Below, piece by piece: positions 26,801 to 32,865 of a stretch of DNA of 32,865 nucleotides. Below the pieces are notes generated by a model. It was given only the letters and a program-made list of their open reading frames with translations. It searched no databases and was not told the origin of the DNA. This stretch comes from Pseudoalteromonas aurantia (lineage in GTDB: Bacteria > Pseudomonadota > Gammaproteobacteria > Enterobacterales > Alteromonadaceae): contig NZ_PNBY01000075.1 of assembly GCF_005886875.1 (NCBI RefSeq), positions 1 to 32,865 of the forward strand, written 5' to 3'. The position numbers and the translations under genes were made by a program. Numbering within the stretch: position 1 is the first letter of the stretch; the number at the start of each line of letters is the position of its first letter.

Positions 26801-27893
26801 ATTTTTTACAATATCCAGTCCCAGCAACACGGGATAACTTTTCGTCGTTAAAAACATATAAGCCCAGTAACGGGACCGATAAGCGGCGACCTAAAAACTG
26901 CATAAGTTCTTCACCAAGTTCTTTGGCTGAGTTCTTGCCACGTAGCGCCAATCCAAAGTCTTTCATGATGGTACTAAACTGCAATTGTTTTGAAATATTG
27001 TGCAATAAAGTATTCATTGCTCGGGAAAAACTTGCGAGCTCGCCCTGAGTTTGTGTATCAAGTTTAAAGTTGTAATTATTGTCTGAAACGTGAGAAACCA
27101 CTTTTCGCTGCATATTTGAAACAGGCTTTATGTACATTTTCCAAAGGAGATAAAACGATAAACCAATACTGGCGATTAGAGTAATACTAATGATTTTTTG
27201 AATAATATGCGAAAGCATCAAGGCATTAACATTTTTATTGATTTTGCTTTGCAGTTTATTGGCCATATGCCAGTGCGCATCGTCAATTGCGCTCATTATT
27301 TTCGCTTTTTCTACAAAGTATTTATCGCTGTACAAAATGCGTTGGGCTGCAATTAAATCAGGCGTGACTTGCACAGTCCAGTTCCCAAACTTATCTTGCG
27401 CGATACCTCTGACCGCGTTAAACGCACGTTGCTCGAGTGTAACCAGTTCATCGGACGTTGATAAAGCAAGCTTAATTTGGCTCAGTTCATAATCATCAAT
27501 CCCGGCAATTTCAAATCGTTTGATAATTGATGGCCCTGTAGAGCCTTGATTTAGTTCAGGTAGCGCTGAAAATGGAGAAGCGAGGACATCCCAATAGCGA
27601 TATGATTGTTGGTTTGGTTGTACCGCTTTTCCTTGTCTAACAGCTAGAACGTAGTTGAATAATTTATACCAGCGCTCATTACCCGTCATTGCGTAAGCTC
27701 GTGCAAAATTGGTTAATTGATCTGAACTTTGTTTTAACTCTTGTGCTAACTGACTGAGTTTTAGCAATTTCGTGCTATCTTGCTGCTTTAATCTCTCCAT
27801 GCTTTCCATTTTATGAGCAATGTATTGAATTACGACACTCATACTGAACATCACTGAGAAAATAGTTATAAATAAAGTACGTACGCTGAGCAT
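23832..27893 (-). CDS. Hybrid sensor histidine kinase with two receiver domains and an HPt domain
   Basis: A 1353-residue multidomain kinase. Order: a membrane helix at about 5-24; a periplasmic sensor region with a helical Asn/Arg-containing start (SDQLTNFARAYAMTGNERW); a second membrane helix near 225-250; HAMP to about 295; a GAF-like domain around 300-455; PAS at about 470-585; HisKA with H616 in MSHEIRTPMNA; a HATPase domain (DSGIGLSNEQQAKLFEAFSQ, GGTGLGLSI); REC1 with D902 in FMDWNMPG; REC2 with D1043 in LMDMQMPVMDG; and HPt with H1214 in AHSLKGSA. All phosphorelay residues are present, so an intact BarA/TodS-like phosphorelay is expected in the inner membrane. The natural output partner, the divergent receiver gene at 28006, is truncated. 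The signal is unknown. The ribosome binding site before the ATG is poor. Confidence 0.94.
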   Translation of the reverse strand: MLSVRTLFITIFSVMFSMSVVIQYIAHKMESMERLKQQDSTKLLKLSQLAQELKQSSDQLTNFARAYAMTGNERWYKLFNYVLAVRQGKAVQPNQQSYRYWDVLASPFSALPELNQGSTGPSIIKRFEIAGIDDYELSQIKLALSTSDELVTLEQRAFNAVRGIAQDKFGNWTVQVTPDLIAAQRILYSDKYFVEKAKIMSAIDDAHWHMANKLQSKINKNVNALMLSHIIQKIISITLIASIGLSFYLLWKMYIKPVSNMQRKVVSHVSDNNYNFKLDTQTQGELASFSRAMNTLLHNISKQLQFSTIMKDFGLALRGKNSAKELGEELMQFLGRRLSVPLLGLYVFNDEKLSRVAGTGYCKKSPSTYDNYDSIHFHVLSSKQTYSMSLLESQYAIELNGESLYLSELYYFPLIVSNECVGLLELGSLKPVSNNDFEWIESVIQDLAISLQLTQNIELQRNTEKKVLEQLELNRKILDAIPNPMYYRNRDGEYLGVNSIFHDFIGTFDADVLGAAPNEIFSKDIAQQFVDSELSLLQDPGSHNFEMTLMNVKGQPRDVVIYEATFCNADGEVAGIVGLILDVTERKEMEQQLIIAKEQADQMSTAKGEFLANMSHEIRTPMNAIIGMSHLVLKTNLDSQQLGYITKIDQAAKNLLGIINDILDFSKIESGKMTVESINFLLDEVTDNVATVNAVKAQEKNLELLLDVSPEVPISLIGDPLRLSQILINLCGNAIKFTETGEIVIGVTIIEQNSDHVMLRFSVKDSGIGLSNEQQAKLFEAFSQADGSITRKYGGTGLGLSISKNLVELMGGEIGVNSEVGKGSEFYFSVRCGLQEAKMRNFLCPEANLKDKKALVVDDNDSARAILRNLLKTMGLAVNSVNSGRAAINELEVAQYDLIFMDWNMPGMNGIDTIKHMRNMNQSEQPKMILVTAYGKEVGMNKEISDLLDGLIIKPVNASILLDSIMECYGLQRPSDNDAAPVSDIESTVFAQQRVLLVEDNITNQEVAYEMLQSVNLHITIANNGLEAVNMMKEEDFDLVLMDMQMPVMDGLTATREIRKSKSFKALPIIAMTANAMQEDVDKCTDAGMDGHIAKPINFNTMINMIHAALEQPQDSLIEQASINKSCKNEQVQIAPSNGIKNNGQTTNGATAPEESHTELEGISFDEGIKRIGGNEKAYWSILTKFINNQIEEMINLEQALIVGDTEHASRIAHSLKGSAANLCATRLADAGDKFETAINNEQEVRTDEIHHIIAYLREIALRLSQRTSSNDTKKQSAEACTLDRGSIKEKLTLLAELIDSSDVEAIETTNELTDLNFMSADDSAALEELINDFEFVEAKTLILKIIDRFEAS

Positions 27894-28005
27894 ATAAATT
27901 TACCGAACTATATTTGGCACGATCACAATAATAGACCTAATATGTGTTTATTAGCTAATAATAAGCGAACAAAGTGGGCGTAATATAATGTAAAATAGGC
28001 ACACT

Positions 28006-28185
28006 ATGCTGGTTGTTGATGACGTAAAAGAAAACTTAGCGGTCATGTCGCAGTTACTTAAAGATGAATACCGAGTGATTGTGGCTATAATTGGAGAGCA
28101 GGCATTATGTTTGTTAGCAAATCAAAGAATAGATATTGTATTACTTGATGTTGCTATGGAACCCAGCGATAACATGCTGGCATAA
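28006..28185 (+). pseudogene. Truncated response-regulator receiver domain
   Basis: Fifty-nine codons starting MLVVDDVKENLAVMSQLLKDEYRV and running to IDIVLLDVAME show the N-terminal half of a receiver domain: the acidic pair VVDD (D5, D6) and the phosphoacceptor D in VLLDV. Homology stops at about 28160, where an IS5-family transposase remnant on the other strand begins; the last residues PSDNMLA are read from IS sequence. The rest of the regulator is not found beyond the IS. It starts 112 bases from the divergent hybrid kinase, so it was probably that kinase's partner, perhaps with an HD-GYP or GGDEF output as often seen in this arrangement (inference). Confidence 0.8.
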
Positions 28186-28790
28186 TGCCTTTCTAGCTTG
28201 TCATATATACATGAAATAGCTCGATAATACTTAATTATCCTAAAGGCATTTTCAACCAAGTGACGTTACTTGTATAGACACCAATACATACTGTCTTTAT
28301 CTTGTCTATAATTGTGTTTAGTAATTACAGTTTCTCTGCCACGTTCCTTAAAAAAGTACGGAAAAGTTCGTTGTCATATCTTTTATCACAAACGATGGTA
28401 TTAACTTCACCGAGTTGCTCAACTAAGCTTTTGGCATGCACTGTATCGTTGCGTTGTCCTTTTGATAAAACAAAGCAAACCGGCAGGCCACCACTATCCA
28501 TAGCTAAGTGGATTTTGGTTGAGTGGACCCCGCGACTTTTTCCTATTTTTTTCTGGGCTTCCCGTAGCTGCACTTTTACTATGATGATGCGTTCGAACTA
28601 CAGAGCCATCAAGAAAGGCCCGTTCAAAATCAGCTATGCTAGATAAGCTTTTAAAAAGGTTATCTAAAATCCCTTGCTTTGACCAAAGAAAATCGTCTGT
28701 AAACAGTACTCCACTCTACGAACTCAGAGGGTAGATCTCGATAAGGAATACCTGTTCTCATTCGATACAGTATTCCTTCAAATGTCATAA
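28160..28790 (-). pseudogene. IS5-family transposase remnant, multiply frameshifted and truncated
   Basis: Conceptual translation of the minus strand across frames gives FEGILYRMRTGIPYRDLP and EWSTVYRRF, then after a shift near 28683 SKQGILDNLFKSLSSIADFE and FLDGSVVRTHHHSKSAATG. Another shift near 28562 leads to KKIGKSRGVHSTKIHLAMD and LPVCFVLSKGQRND up to CDKRYDNELF. The last part NYRQDKDSMYWCLYK, a TAA, then RHLVENAFRIIKYYRAISC and YDKLERHYASMLS ends at the receiver-domain junction. These are the DDE motifs (LDGSVV, CDKRYD, HLVENAF) of IS5-group transposases. At least two frameshifts, an in-frame stop and loss of the N-terminus (no normal start before 28790) make it inactive. Confidence 0.85.
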
Positions 28791-28811
28791 GGCCATGAAG
28801 AATTTAACTAA

Positions 28812-28916
28812 TTATAACTGACACCTTTTAACCGACACCCACCTTAAATTGTCTATTTGCTTGAATGAATGCCTCTCGAAGCGGTTTTTATGGTAAAGTT
28901 TCGGTGTCAGGTATAA
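28812..28916. repeat. 105-bp element with 14-bp imperfect inverted ends (MITE/REPIN-like)
   Basis: TTATAACTGACACC (28812-28825) and GGTGTCAGGTATAA (28903-28916) are reverse complements at 13 of 14 positions. Inside, 28832-28860 repeats the GACACCCACC motif also found at 971-1000 and 1691-1721. No reading frame is contained. The element abuts the broken N-terminal end of the IS5-family remnant. It fits a small non-autonomous mobile repeat, possibly of the REP type mobilised by RAYT transposases, but no such transposase is in the window. Confidence 0.55.
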
Positions 28917-28993
28917 GCAATTTAGCAAGTTGACAATCGAATTGTGGCTCTGACTTATTTGTAAGCTAGATTATTAAGATGGAGACTACCAGC

Positions 28994-29305
28994 GTGAGGA
29001 AGTCATTATGTATCGGTGATGTGGTGATATTAACTTTAAATTTTTTAGTCGGTGGCTTTACTTTTTGGTTGATATATCAGCCAGATATTCACATTATAGT
29101 GAAAGGCACTACTTAATCTTTTTTGCGATTTATTACACATACAGTTTTAAAAAAAAGTGCGATTGTTCAGGATACCTGTCAGAGCTGTAACTTCATTGCG
29201 AAACCTAATTATTGGAATAATAGAACTACTTGAACAGAAGTGCAGTGCCCGAAGTGTGGGTATGTAAACAAGCGAAAAAGTGATGGAAACGAGTGGTTTG
29301 AGTGA
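28994..29305 (+). pseudogene. Decayed small membrane / zinc-ribbon protein gene
   Basis: One frame of 104 codons from a GTG at 28994, with internal TAA (29114) and TGA (29231) and a final TGA at 29303. Segment one (40 residues) contains a membrane helix, VVILTLNFLVGGFTFWLIY. Segments two and three carry DTCQSCNFIAKPNYW and VQCPKCGYVNKRKSDGNEW, two CxxC knuckles that together look like a zinc ribbon. That coherent features continue in the same frame across both stops argues for one former gene. A TGA in place of a TGG Trp codon at the second stop would need one change. The parent family is not recognised; the first 40 codons alone could still be translated. Confidence 0.4.
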
Positions 29306-29342
29306 TTTCAATAACAGAGGAGTAATTTAGAGGTTACCCAAC

Positions 29343-29362
29343 GTAAATCGATTGTGGCACGA
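29343..29362 (+). repeat. 20-base direct repeat shared with 425-444
   Basis: GTAAATCGATTGTGGCACGA here and GTAAATCGATTGTGACACGA at 425-444 differ at one position. Flanking sequences do not align further. A shared 20-mer with one mismatch is unlikely by chance in a window of this size. One copy lies in the IS110 flank, so it may be part of an IS end, a target site, or a separate short repeat. Confidence 0.5.
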
Positions 29363-29819
29363 CTACCAGCATTAACTTTTGAATAGATATCACTTATTAC
29401 TAAAAAGAAAAAGACAGATGCAGCGTCACCATCCCCACTCTGGTCTTGTGAAGTATGCAAAATCGGGGTATTACGATTTAACGGAATAGTTAATTCAAGT
29501 GAAGAGGCAATGAAATTAGTACGAACGAGTTAGCAGGGGAGCTTGCTGAACTTAATCAACGGGTTAACCTACTTAAGTGTGAGGGCTATCAAAGTGAATG
29601 CGTAGTGAAAATATCATTGATAAATCGCTGAAAACTAGCTCTAATGGCAAGATAAAACGTACTGGGTAATGCAGAGATGGTTTAAGTACGAAAGGCAAGC
29701 CGATAAAAATAGGCATAAGACAAGTTACGCCACTACAAGCAAACAGCAAATTTTTGCAGCATAAATGACACAAACTCCGACACACCGAGCAAGTAGCGGC
29801 TTAGTCCAACAAACGATTA

Positions 29820-29842
29820 TGCAGCACAAACAACGTGCTGCA
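29820..29842. other. Short perfect hairpin upstream of the interrupted hydrolase
   Basis: TGCAGCAC (29820-29827) pairs with GTGCTGCA (29835-29842) around the loop AAACAAC. It has no T-run. With a one-base bulge the pairing can extend into ATTA and TAAT on either side. It ends about 50 bases before the start codon at 29893. Confidence 0.45.
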
Positions 29843-29892
29843 TTAATACTGAATAGTTATACGACAAAGTAGAAATCACGAGAAGGTTCTTT

Positions 29893-30837
29893 ATGAGTAA
29901 AATTCTAAAGATTGCAATGGTCTTACTGCTACTCGGCTTAGTTGGATATCTGGTTACACCCACTGAACGTTTATATCAGGTTGGTGTATCAGCCGAACGA
30001 AAGTTAGCTGGTCTAAGTACTAAATCAATTATGATTGATGAGGGAGAAATAGCTTACATTGCAGGTGGTAAAGGTGAAGTAATACTTTTCCTTCATGGTT
30101 TTGGGGCAAATAAGGATAATTGGGTCAGATAAGCAAAGCATCTTACAAATGATTACTCTGTGATTGCCTTGGATTTACCTGGTTTCGGTAATAGTTTTAA
30201 AGATATTAATTTGAATTATGATGTTGAGAATCAAGTTAGTAGGGTTAATAAATTTATAAATCAATTAGGTATCACAAAATTCCACATAGCTGGAAATTCA
30301 ATGGGCGGTTATATAGCAGGAAATTATGCTGCTAAATATTCTGAACAAGTAATGAGCTTATGGCTATTGAATACGTTGGGTATTCAGTCCGCTGATGATA
30401 GTGAAATGTTCAAAGATATTTCTGAAAATAAAAGACCTATGGTTCTTGCAAGAAACAAAAGAGAGTTCGAACAATTGATTTCTTTCGTATTTGAAAACCC
30501 ACCATTCATGCCGGAGTTCGTAATCTCTGAACTTTCTAAAAATGCCATAAAAAACATTGATCTTAACTATAAAATATTTCATGAAATTCATAAGATAGAT
30601 CAAAACAAAATAAGTTTTTCTTTGCCCTTAGATTATGAGTTGGGTGATTTTATCAAGCCTGTATTAATTACTTGGGGCAGACAGGATAGAGTTCTTCATC
30701 ATTCAGGTGCTAAAGTGCTTTCAAAAATAGTACCGCAATCTGAAATTATCATCATGGATGATATTGGCCATTTACCCATGATGGAGGCTCCAAAGGTTAC
30801 TGCGGGTCAGTTTATTTCCTTTCATGGTCGAGACTGA
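29893..30837 (+). pseudogene. Membrane-anchored alpha/beta hydrolase (lipase-like) interrupted by one in-frame TAA
   Basis: A single 315-codon frame from an ATG with AGAAGG upstream, broken only by TAA at 30130-30132. An N-terminal membrane anchor (ILKIAMVLLLLGLVGYLV) is followed by the oxyanion segment FLHGFGANKDNW, the stop, then the same frame continues AKHLTNDYSVIALDLPGFGNS. The nucleophile is S136 in GNSMGG, the acid lies in WGRQDRVLH, and the histidine in DIGHLPMMEAP. The organisation resembles membrane-anchored lipase/esterases of Psychrobacter and Moraxella type (family knowledge). The stop separates oxyanion loop and catalytic serine, so neither half should be active; a GTG at 30160 could start a useless C-terminal fragment. 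The gene is visibly more AT-rich than those left of 28000, consistent with transfer. Confidence 0.85.
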
Positions 30838-30924
30838 GATCATAACAAAAATTTCGAGGCTGCATAAAATTCTACAAAAGAGCTGTACTAAATTGGGTGG
30901 AGTTACATTGTTCTTACCTTAAAG

Positions 30925-31305
30925 TTATTGTTTCTCTGTAAGTTTTATCAGCCGAGTTCTATATTCACACCTTCTCTGAAGCGTGCCTTTTATTTCTAAT
31001 TTAAACTGCTGAAGTTTTTTAATTTTATCATCTATGTCCTTTTCCTTTGTTTTTAAAAAATACTCCATTTCTGCAGTTGTAAGTTTTTTAGCAAATAATA
31101 AAGAGGCTAATTGTTTTATTTCTTCTAACGTAAATCCTAGCTCTTTAGCGCGCTTTATTAAATTAAGTTGTTCAACATGCGTATTAGCATAGTCTTTATA
31201 GCCATTCTCTCCTCGATCTACTCTTGTCAACAGCCCGAGTTTTTCATAAAAGCGAATTGTATCCTTGGTCATACCTGTTTTTAAGCATATTGCACTAATT
31301 CTCAT
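30925..31305 (-). CDS. MerR-family transcriptional regulator
   Basis: A 126-residue regulator starting MRISAICLKTGMTKDTIRFYEKLGLL, the winged-helix start typical of MerR proteins, with the wing GENGYKDY and the second helical block LNLIKRAKELGFTLEEIKQLASLL. A long dimerisation coiled coil follows (about residues 75-115, LKTKEKDIDDKIKKLQQFKLEIK). The effector part is short and has only one Cys (C113) there, so metal sensing of the MerR/CueR type is not indicated. AGAGGG lies five bases before the ATG. It diverges from the hydrolase gene at 31364, and the MerR-type promoter between them (31314-31345) is almost certainly its target. By family rule it twists the 20-bp-spaced promoter into an active form on binding its signal. 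Confidence 0.9.
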   Translation of the reverse strand: MRISAICLKTGMTKDTIRFYEKLGLLTRVDRGENGYKDYANTHVEQLNLIKRAKELGFTLEEIKQLASLLFAKKLTTAEMEYFLKTKEKDIDDKIKKLQQFKLEIKGTLQRRCEYRTRLIKLTEKQ

Positions 31306-31313
31306 AAACCCTC

Positions 31314-31345
31314 TTGACTGTAGAGCATACTCTACGGTTTATTAT
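31314..31345 (+). promoter_or_regulatory. MerR-type promoter and operator of the hydrolase gene
   Basis: TTGACT (31314-31319) and TATTAT (31340-31345) are 20 bases apart, the over-long spacing characteristic of MerR-controlled promoters. The spacer holds the dyad GTAGAG-cata-CTCTAC (31320-31335), perfect over 6 bp and extendable to 9-bp arms with one mismatch (AC at 31317-31318 with GT at 31337-31338). The promoter points to the hydrolase at 31364. The MerR start codon lies on the other strand at 31305, nine bases from the -35 box, so occupancy should also regulate merR. Confidence 0.82.
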
Positions 31346-31363
31346 AAGAATAAAGGAAAGTTA

Positions 31364-32224
31364 ATGGAAACTTATTTCACAATATCTTGCAAAGATGGCC
31401 AACATATAAAGGCTGTAAGGCACACTGAAAAAGCAACAAAAAATGGCCCATTAGTGGTCATCAATTCTGCATTGGGCGTTAAGCAGGAATTCTATTTTCC
31501 TCTAGCAAAATACCTTGCGAATAAGGGGTTTTCTGTGATCACATGGGACCCTAGAGGGATCGGTTTATCAAGCCAACATGATGTTAGACACGATAAATCT
31601 AGGTTAAGAGACTGGGGGCAACGAGATTTAACATATCTACTCGATTATATAATTGAACGCTCCTGGACTTCATGGCAAAATTTAACCTTGATAGGTCACA
31701 GTGCTGGAGGTCATCTTGTAGGATTATGTCCACGTATAAAGCATATTAAAAAAGTAATCTTAATCTGTTCAGGTACCTGCTATTGGCAATTATACCCGCT
31801 TATTCACCAACCCAAAATGCTGCTTGCATGGTGTATTGTTTTTCCACTCGTATATAAAGTACTTGGTTATTTGCCAAATAAGTTTGGAATTGGTCATGAT
31901 TTACCTAAAGGCATTGTATCTGACTGGAGAAAATGGAGCTTAAATGAAGATTATTTATTTTCTGACAACACCCTAGGAGAGCATTTTTACGCTAGTTATA
32001 GCGGTCAATTACATGCTGTTGGCTTTAGTGATGATACTGGCTTTTCCCCTAAAAAGACCATTGCTGATTTAGCCAAGCGATTCCCCCTTGCTAATAAAAG
32101 TATCAAAATATACAAGCCGAAAGAATTGAACAAAAATAAGATTGGTCATTTTGGCTTTTTTAAACCAGGCAATGAGCTTCTATGGGAAAACATCATTGTT
32201 AATAAAATTGATCGAGCAGGTTAG
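31364..32224 (+). CDS. Alpha/beta hydrolase (COG4757-like) under MerR control
   Basis: I take the ATG at 31364, preceded by AAAGGAAAG, giving 286 residues. The frame is open to 31265, but that extension would run through the divergent merR start and the promoter. The nucleophile elbow is GHSAGG with S113, and the preceding strand carries WDPRGIGLSS, the DxRGxGxS pattern of this hydrolase group. The late IGHFGFFKP supplies the likely catalytic H262. No signal peptide is seen; a hydrophobic stretch (MLLAWCIVFPLVYKVLGYL) in the lid region may contact lipid. The family is broadly annotated as predicted hydrolase with unknown substrate. Induction of one hydrolase by an adjacent MerR regulator suggests a stress- or compound-responsive detoxification role (inference). 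Confidence 0.85.
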   Translation: METYFTISCKDGQHIKAVRHTEKATKNGPLVVINSALGVKQEFYFPLAKYLANKGFSVITWDPRGIGLSSQHDVRHDKSRLRDWGQRDLTYLLDYIIERSWTSWQNLTLIGHSAGGHLVGLCPRIKHIKKVILICSGTCYWQLYPLIHQPKMLLAWCIVFPLVYKVLGYLPNKFGIGHDLPKGIVSDWRKWSLNEDYLFSDNTLGEHFYASYSGQLHAVGFSDDTGFSPKKTIADLAKRFPLANKSIKIYKPKELNKNKIGHFGFFKPGNELLWENIIVNKIDRAG

Positions 32225-32325
32225 AAAAAACGGTTTGGAGAGGGTAACAATCTTTTTAGATTTTATCAAATACACAATAGCCACCGCTTAATGTGGCGCT
32301 AGAATTTAGATATTTAGGAGTTAAT

Positions 32326-32712
32326 TTGAACATTATTACTAAACATATTAAGTGGATAATGGTTATGGCGGGTTTATTAACTTGTTCAATGGTCTTTGCG
32401 GTATTTTCGCCTCAAGCAACTTTGATAAGGGTGTTTGGAGAAGCTCTAACTCAGCCACTTGCGCAGATTGTTGTGAGAAGTTGGGGTTTTCTCATTTTTC
32501 TGATGGGTATACTATTAATTTATGGTGCTTATATCCCTGTTTATCGTAAATTAGCTTTGACAGTTGTAAGTACAAGTAAAATAGTTTTTATTACGTTAAT
32601 TGTTATATTTGGTGAGCAATACATTGATAAATCAATGTTGACAATAATTTTAGATTCAACTTTAGTTTTTATATTTATATGTTATTTAATCAAGGTTAAA
32701 AATGTTACCTAA
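32326..32712 (+). CDS. Small four-helix membrane protein, unknown function
   Basis: The best start is the TTG at 32326, which has TTAGGAG at ideal spacing and gives about 128 residues starting NIITKHIKWIMVMAGLL. A GTG 11 codons upstream (32293) has no comparable ribosome binding site. Four hydrophobic helices are visible: WIMVMAGLLTCSMVFAVF, the segment around VVRSWGFLIFLMGILLIYGAY, LALTVVSTSKIVFITLIVIF and LTIILDSTLVFIFICYLI. The topology, with SPQ after helix one and a short polar turn YIPVYRK after helix two, resembles small DUF4345/DoxX-like membrane proteins, but this is only a shape match. It lies 101 bases downstream of the MerR-controlled hydrolase on the same strand and could share its transcript. 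Confidence 0.65.
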   Translation: MNIITKHIKWIMVMAGLLTCSMVFAVFSPQATLIRVFGEALTQPLAQIVVRSWGFLIFLMGILLIYGAYIPVYRKLALTVVSTSKIVFITLIVIFGEQYIDKSMLTIILDSTLVFIFICYLIKVKNVT

Positions 32713-32750
32713 TACTGGGCGCCCCTAAAAAATACTGGGAATACCCATAT
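32711..32750. repeat. Tandem AATACTGGG words with small dyads
   Basis: AATACTGGG occurs at 32711-32719 and 32731-32739, exactly 20 bases apart. Each copy is followed by CCC, forming a small dyad: GGGCGCCC in the first and TGGGAATACCCA in the second. Spacing of two helical turns would suit a dimeric DNA-binding protein, or the words may mark the end of a mobile element continuing to the right. Confidence 0.35.
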
Positions 32751-32760
32751 ATGCCGCTGA

Positions 32761-32865
32761 CAATTTTACCCTTTCAAAATTGCAATTGAAGTAAGTTATG
32801 AACTGTTATGGGCTGTTGAACGGTGCCAAATCAAGCGACTGCAAAGTCAGGGCAAGATCATGAAC
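32761..32865 (+). CDS. Possible partial reading frame at the right edge
   Basis: The frame is open from 32761, just after a TGA, to the window edge. It reads FKIAIEVSYELLWAVERCQIKRLQSQGKIMN, a plausible protein-like composition. There is no ATG, GTG or TTG with a ribosome binding site at a convincing place, so this may be the decayed 5' part of a gene or a chance frame. Product not recognised. Confidence 0.25.

Larger units (their letters stand above)
29306..29892. other. Decayed intergenic stretch with short coding remnants
   Basis: No intact gene is seen in about 590 bases. Short plus-strand frames look like fragments of former proteins: one near 29400-29530 includes SPLWSCEVCKIGVLRFNG with a CxxC pair. 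Another near 29530-29630 includes LAELNQRVNLLKCEGYQSE, and a third near 29650-29765 includes YWVMQRWFKYERQADKNRHK. I cannot assign them to a family or to one parent gene. A 20-base near-copy of 425-444 is at 29343-29362, and an 8-bp hairpin is at 29820-29842. Confidence 0.4.

Noticed and set aside
30838..30915. Second attC-like site after the interrupted hydrolase (ATAAC ... GTTACAT)
   Set aside because: The outer boxes do not fit the consensus and no internal palindrome is present.
32279..32298. Small hairpin GCCAC/GTGGC before the last membrane protein
   Set aside because: Only five base pairs with an eight-base loop; expected by chance.

Overview
The window looks like chromosomal DNA of a marine gammaproteobacterium close to Pseudoalteromonas (inference). 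Supporting signs are a moderately AT-rich composition, the TrmO-ProS neighbourhood known from gammaproteobacteria, a TonB-dependent receptor near secreted or periplasmic peptidases, a DUF3025 protein, and many degenerate insertion sequences. No rRNA, tRNA or CRISPR array was seen.

Layout. 1-1770: left edge with the start of an IS110-family transposase, a small four-helix membrane protein, and about 800 bases without a convincing gene. 1775-7300 (minus): an M3 metallopeptidase lipoprotein and a TonB-dependent receptor split by one in-frame TAA. 7610-8395 (minus): a membrane protein and XRE regulator operon behind a promoter that carries a perfect inverted repeat. 8481-12677 (minus): a 1398-residue SNF2-type ATPase. 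12890-13579 (plus): an alpha/beta hydrolase. 13701-16558 (minus): an MneA-like manganese exporter and an M28 aminopeptidase lipoprotein, with a perfect hairpin abutting the exporter start codon. 16709-19513 (plus): a tightly coupled DUF3025 - ABC ATPase - ABC permease operon. 19608-23220 (minus): an LpxH-like phosphoesterase, ProS and TrmO. 23287-23790 (plus): an unrecognised gene. 23832-27893 (minus): a large hybrid histidine kinase.

28006-29890 is a decayed accessory stretch. A response regulator divergent from the kinase has lost everything after the middle of its receiver domain, exactly where a multiply frameshifted IS5-family transposase begins. A 105-bp element with 14-bp inverted ends follows, then remnants of CxxC-containing reading frames. 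29893-32865 carries lower-GC genes: an alpha/beta hydrolase interrupted by one TAA, a MerR regulator divergent from a second hydrolase with a textbook MerR-type promoter between them, and a small membrane protein.

How the genes may work together. The receptor and the M3 and M28 peptidases fit peptide scavenging. The MerR protein very probably controls the adjacent hydrolase. The kinase has probably lost its local partner. I found no clear undescribed multi-gene system. The most testable new leads are the cis-regulatory structures at 14861-14897, 8361-8395 and 31314-31345, the single-stop interrupted genes, and the unrecognised gene at 23287.
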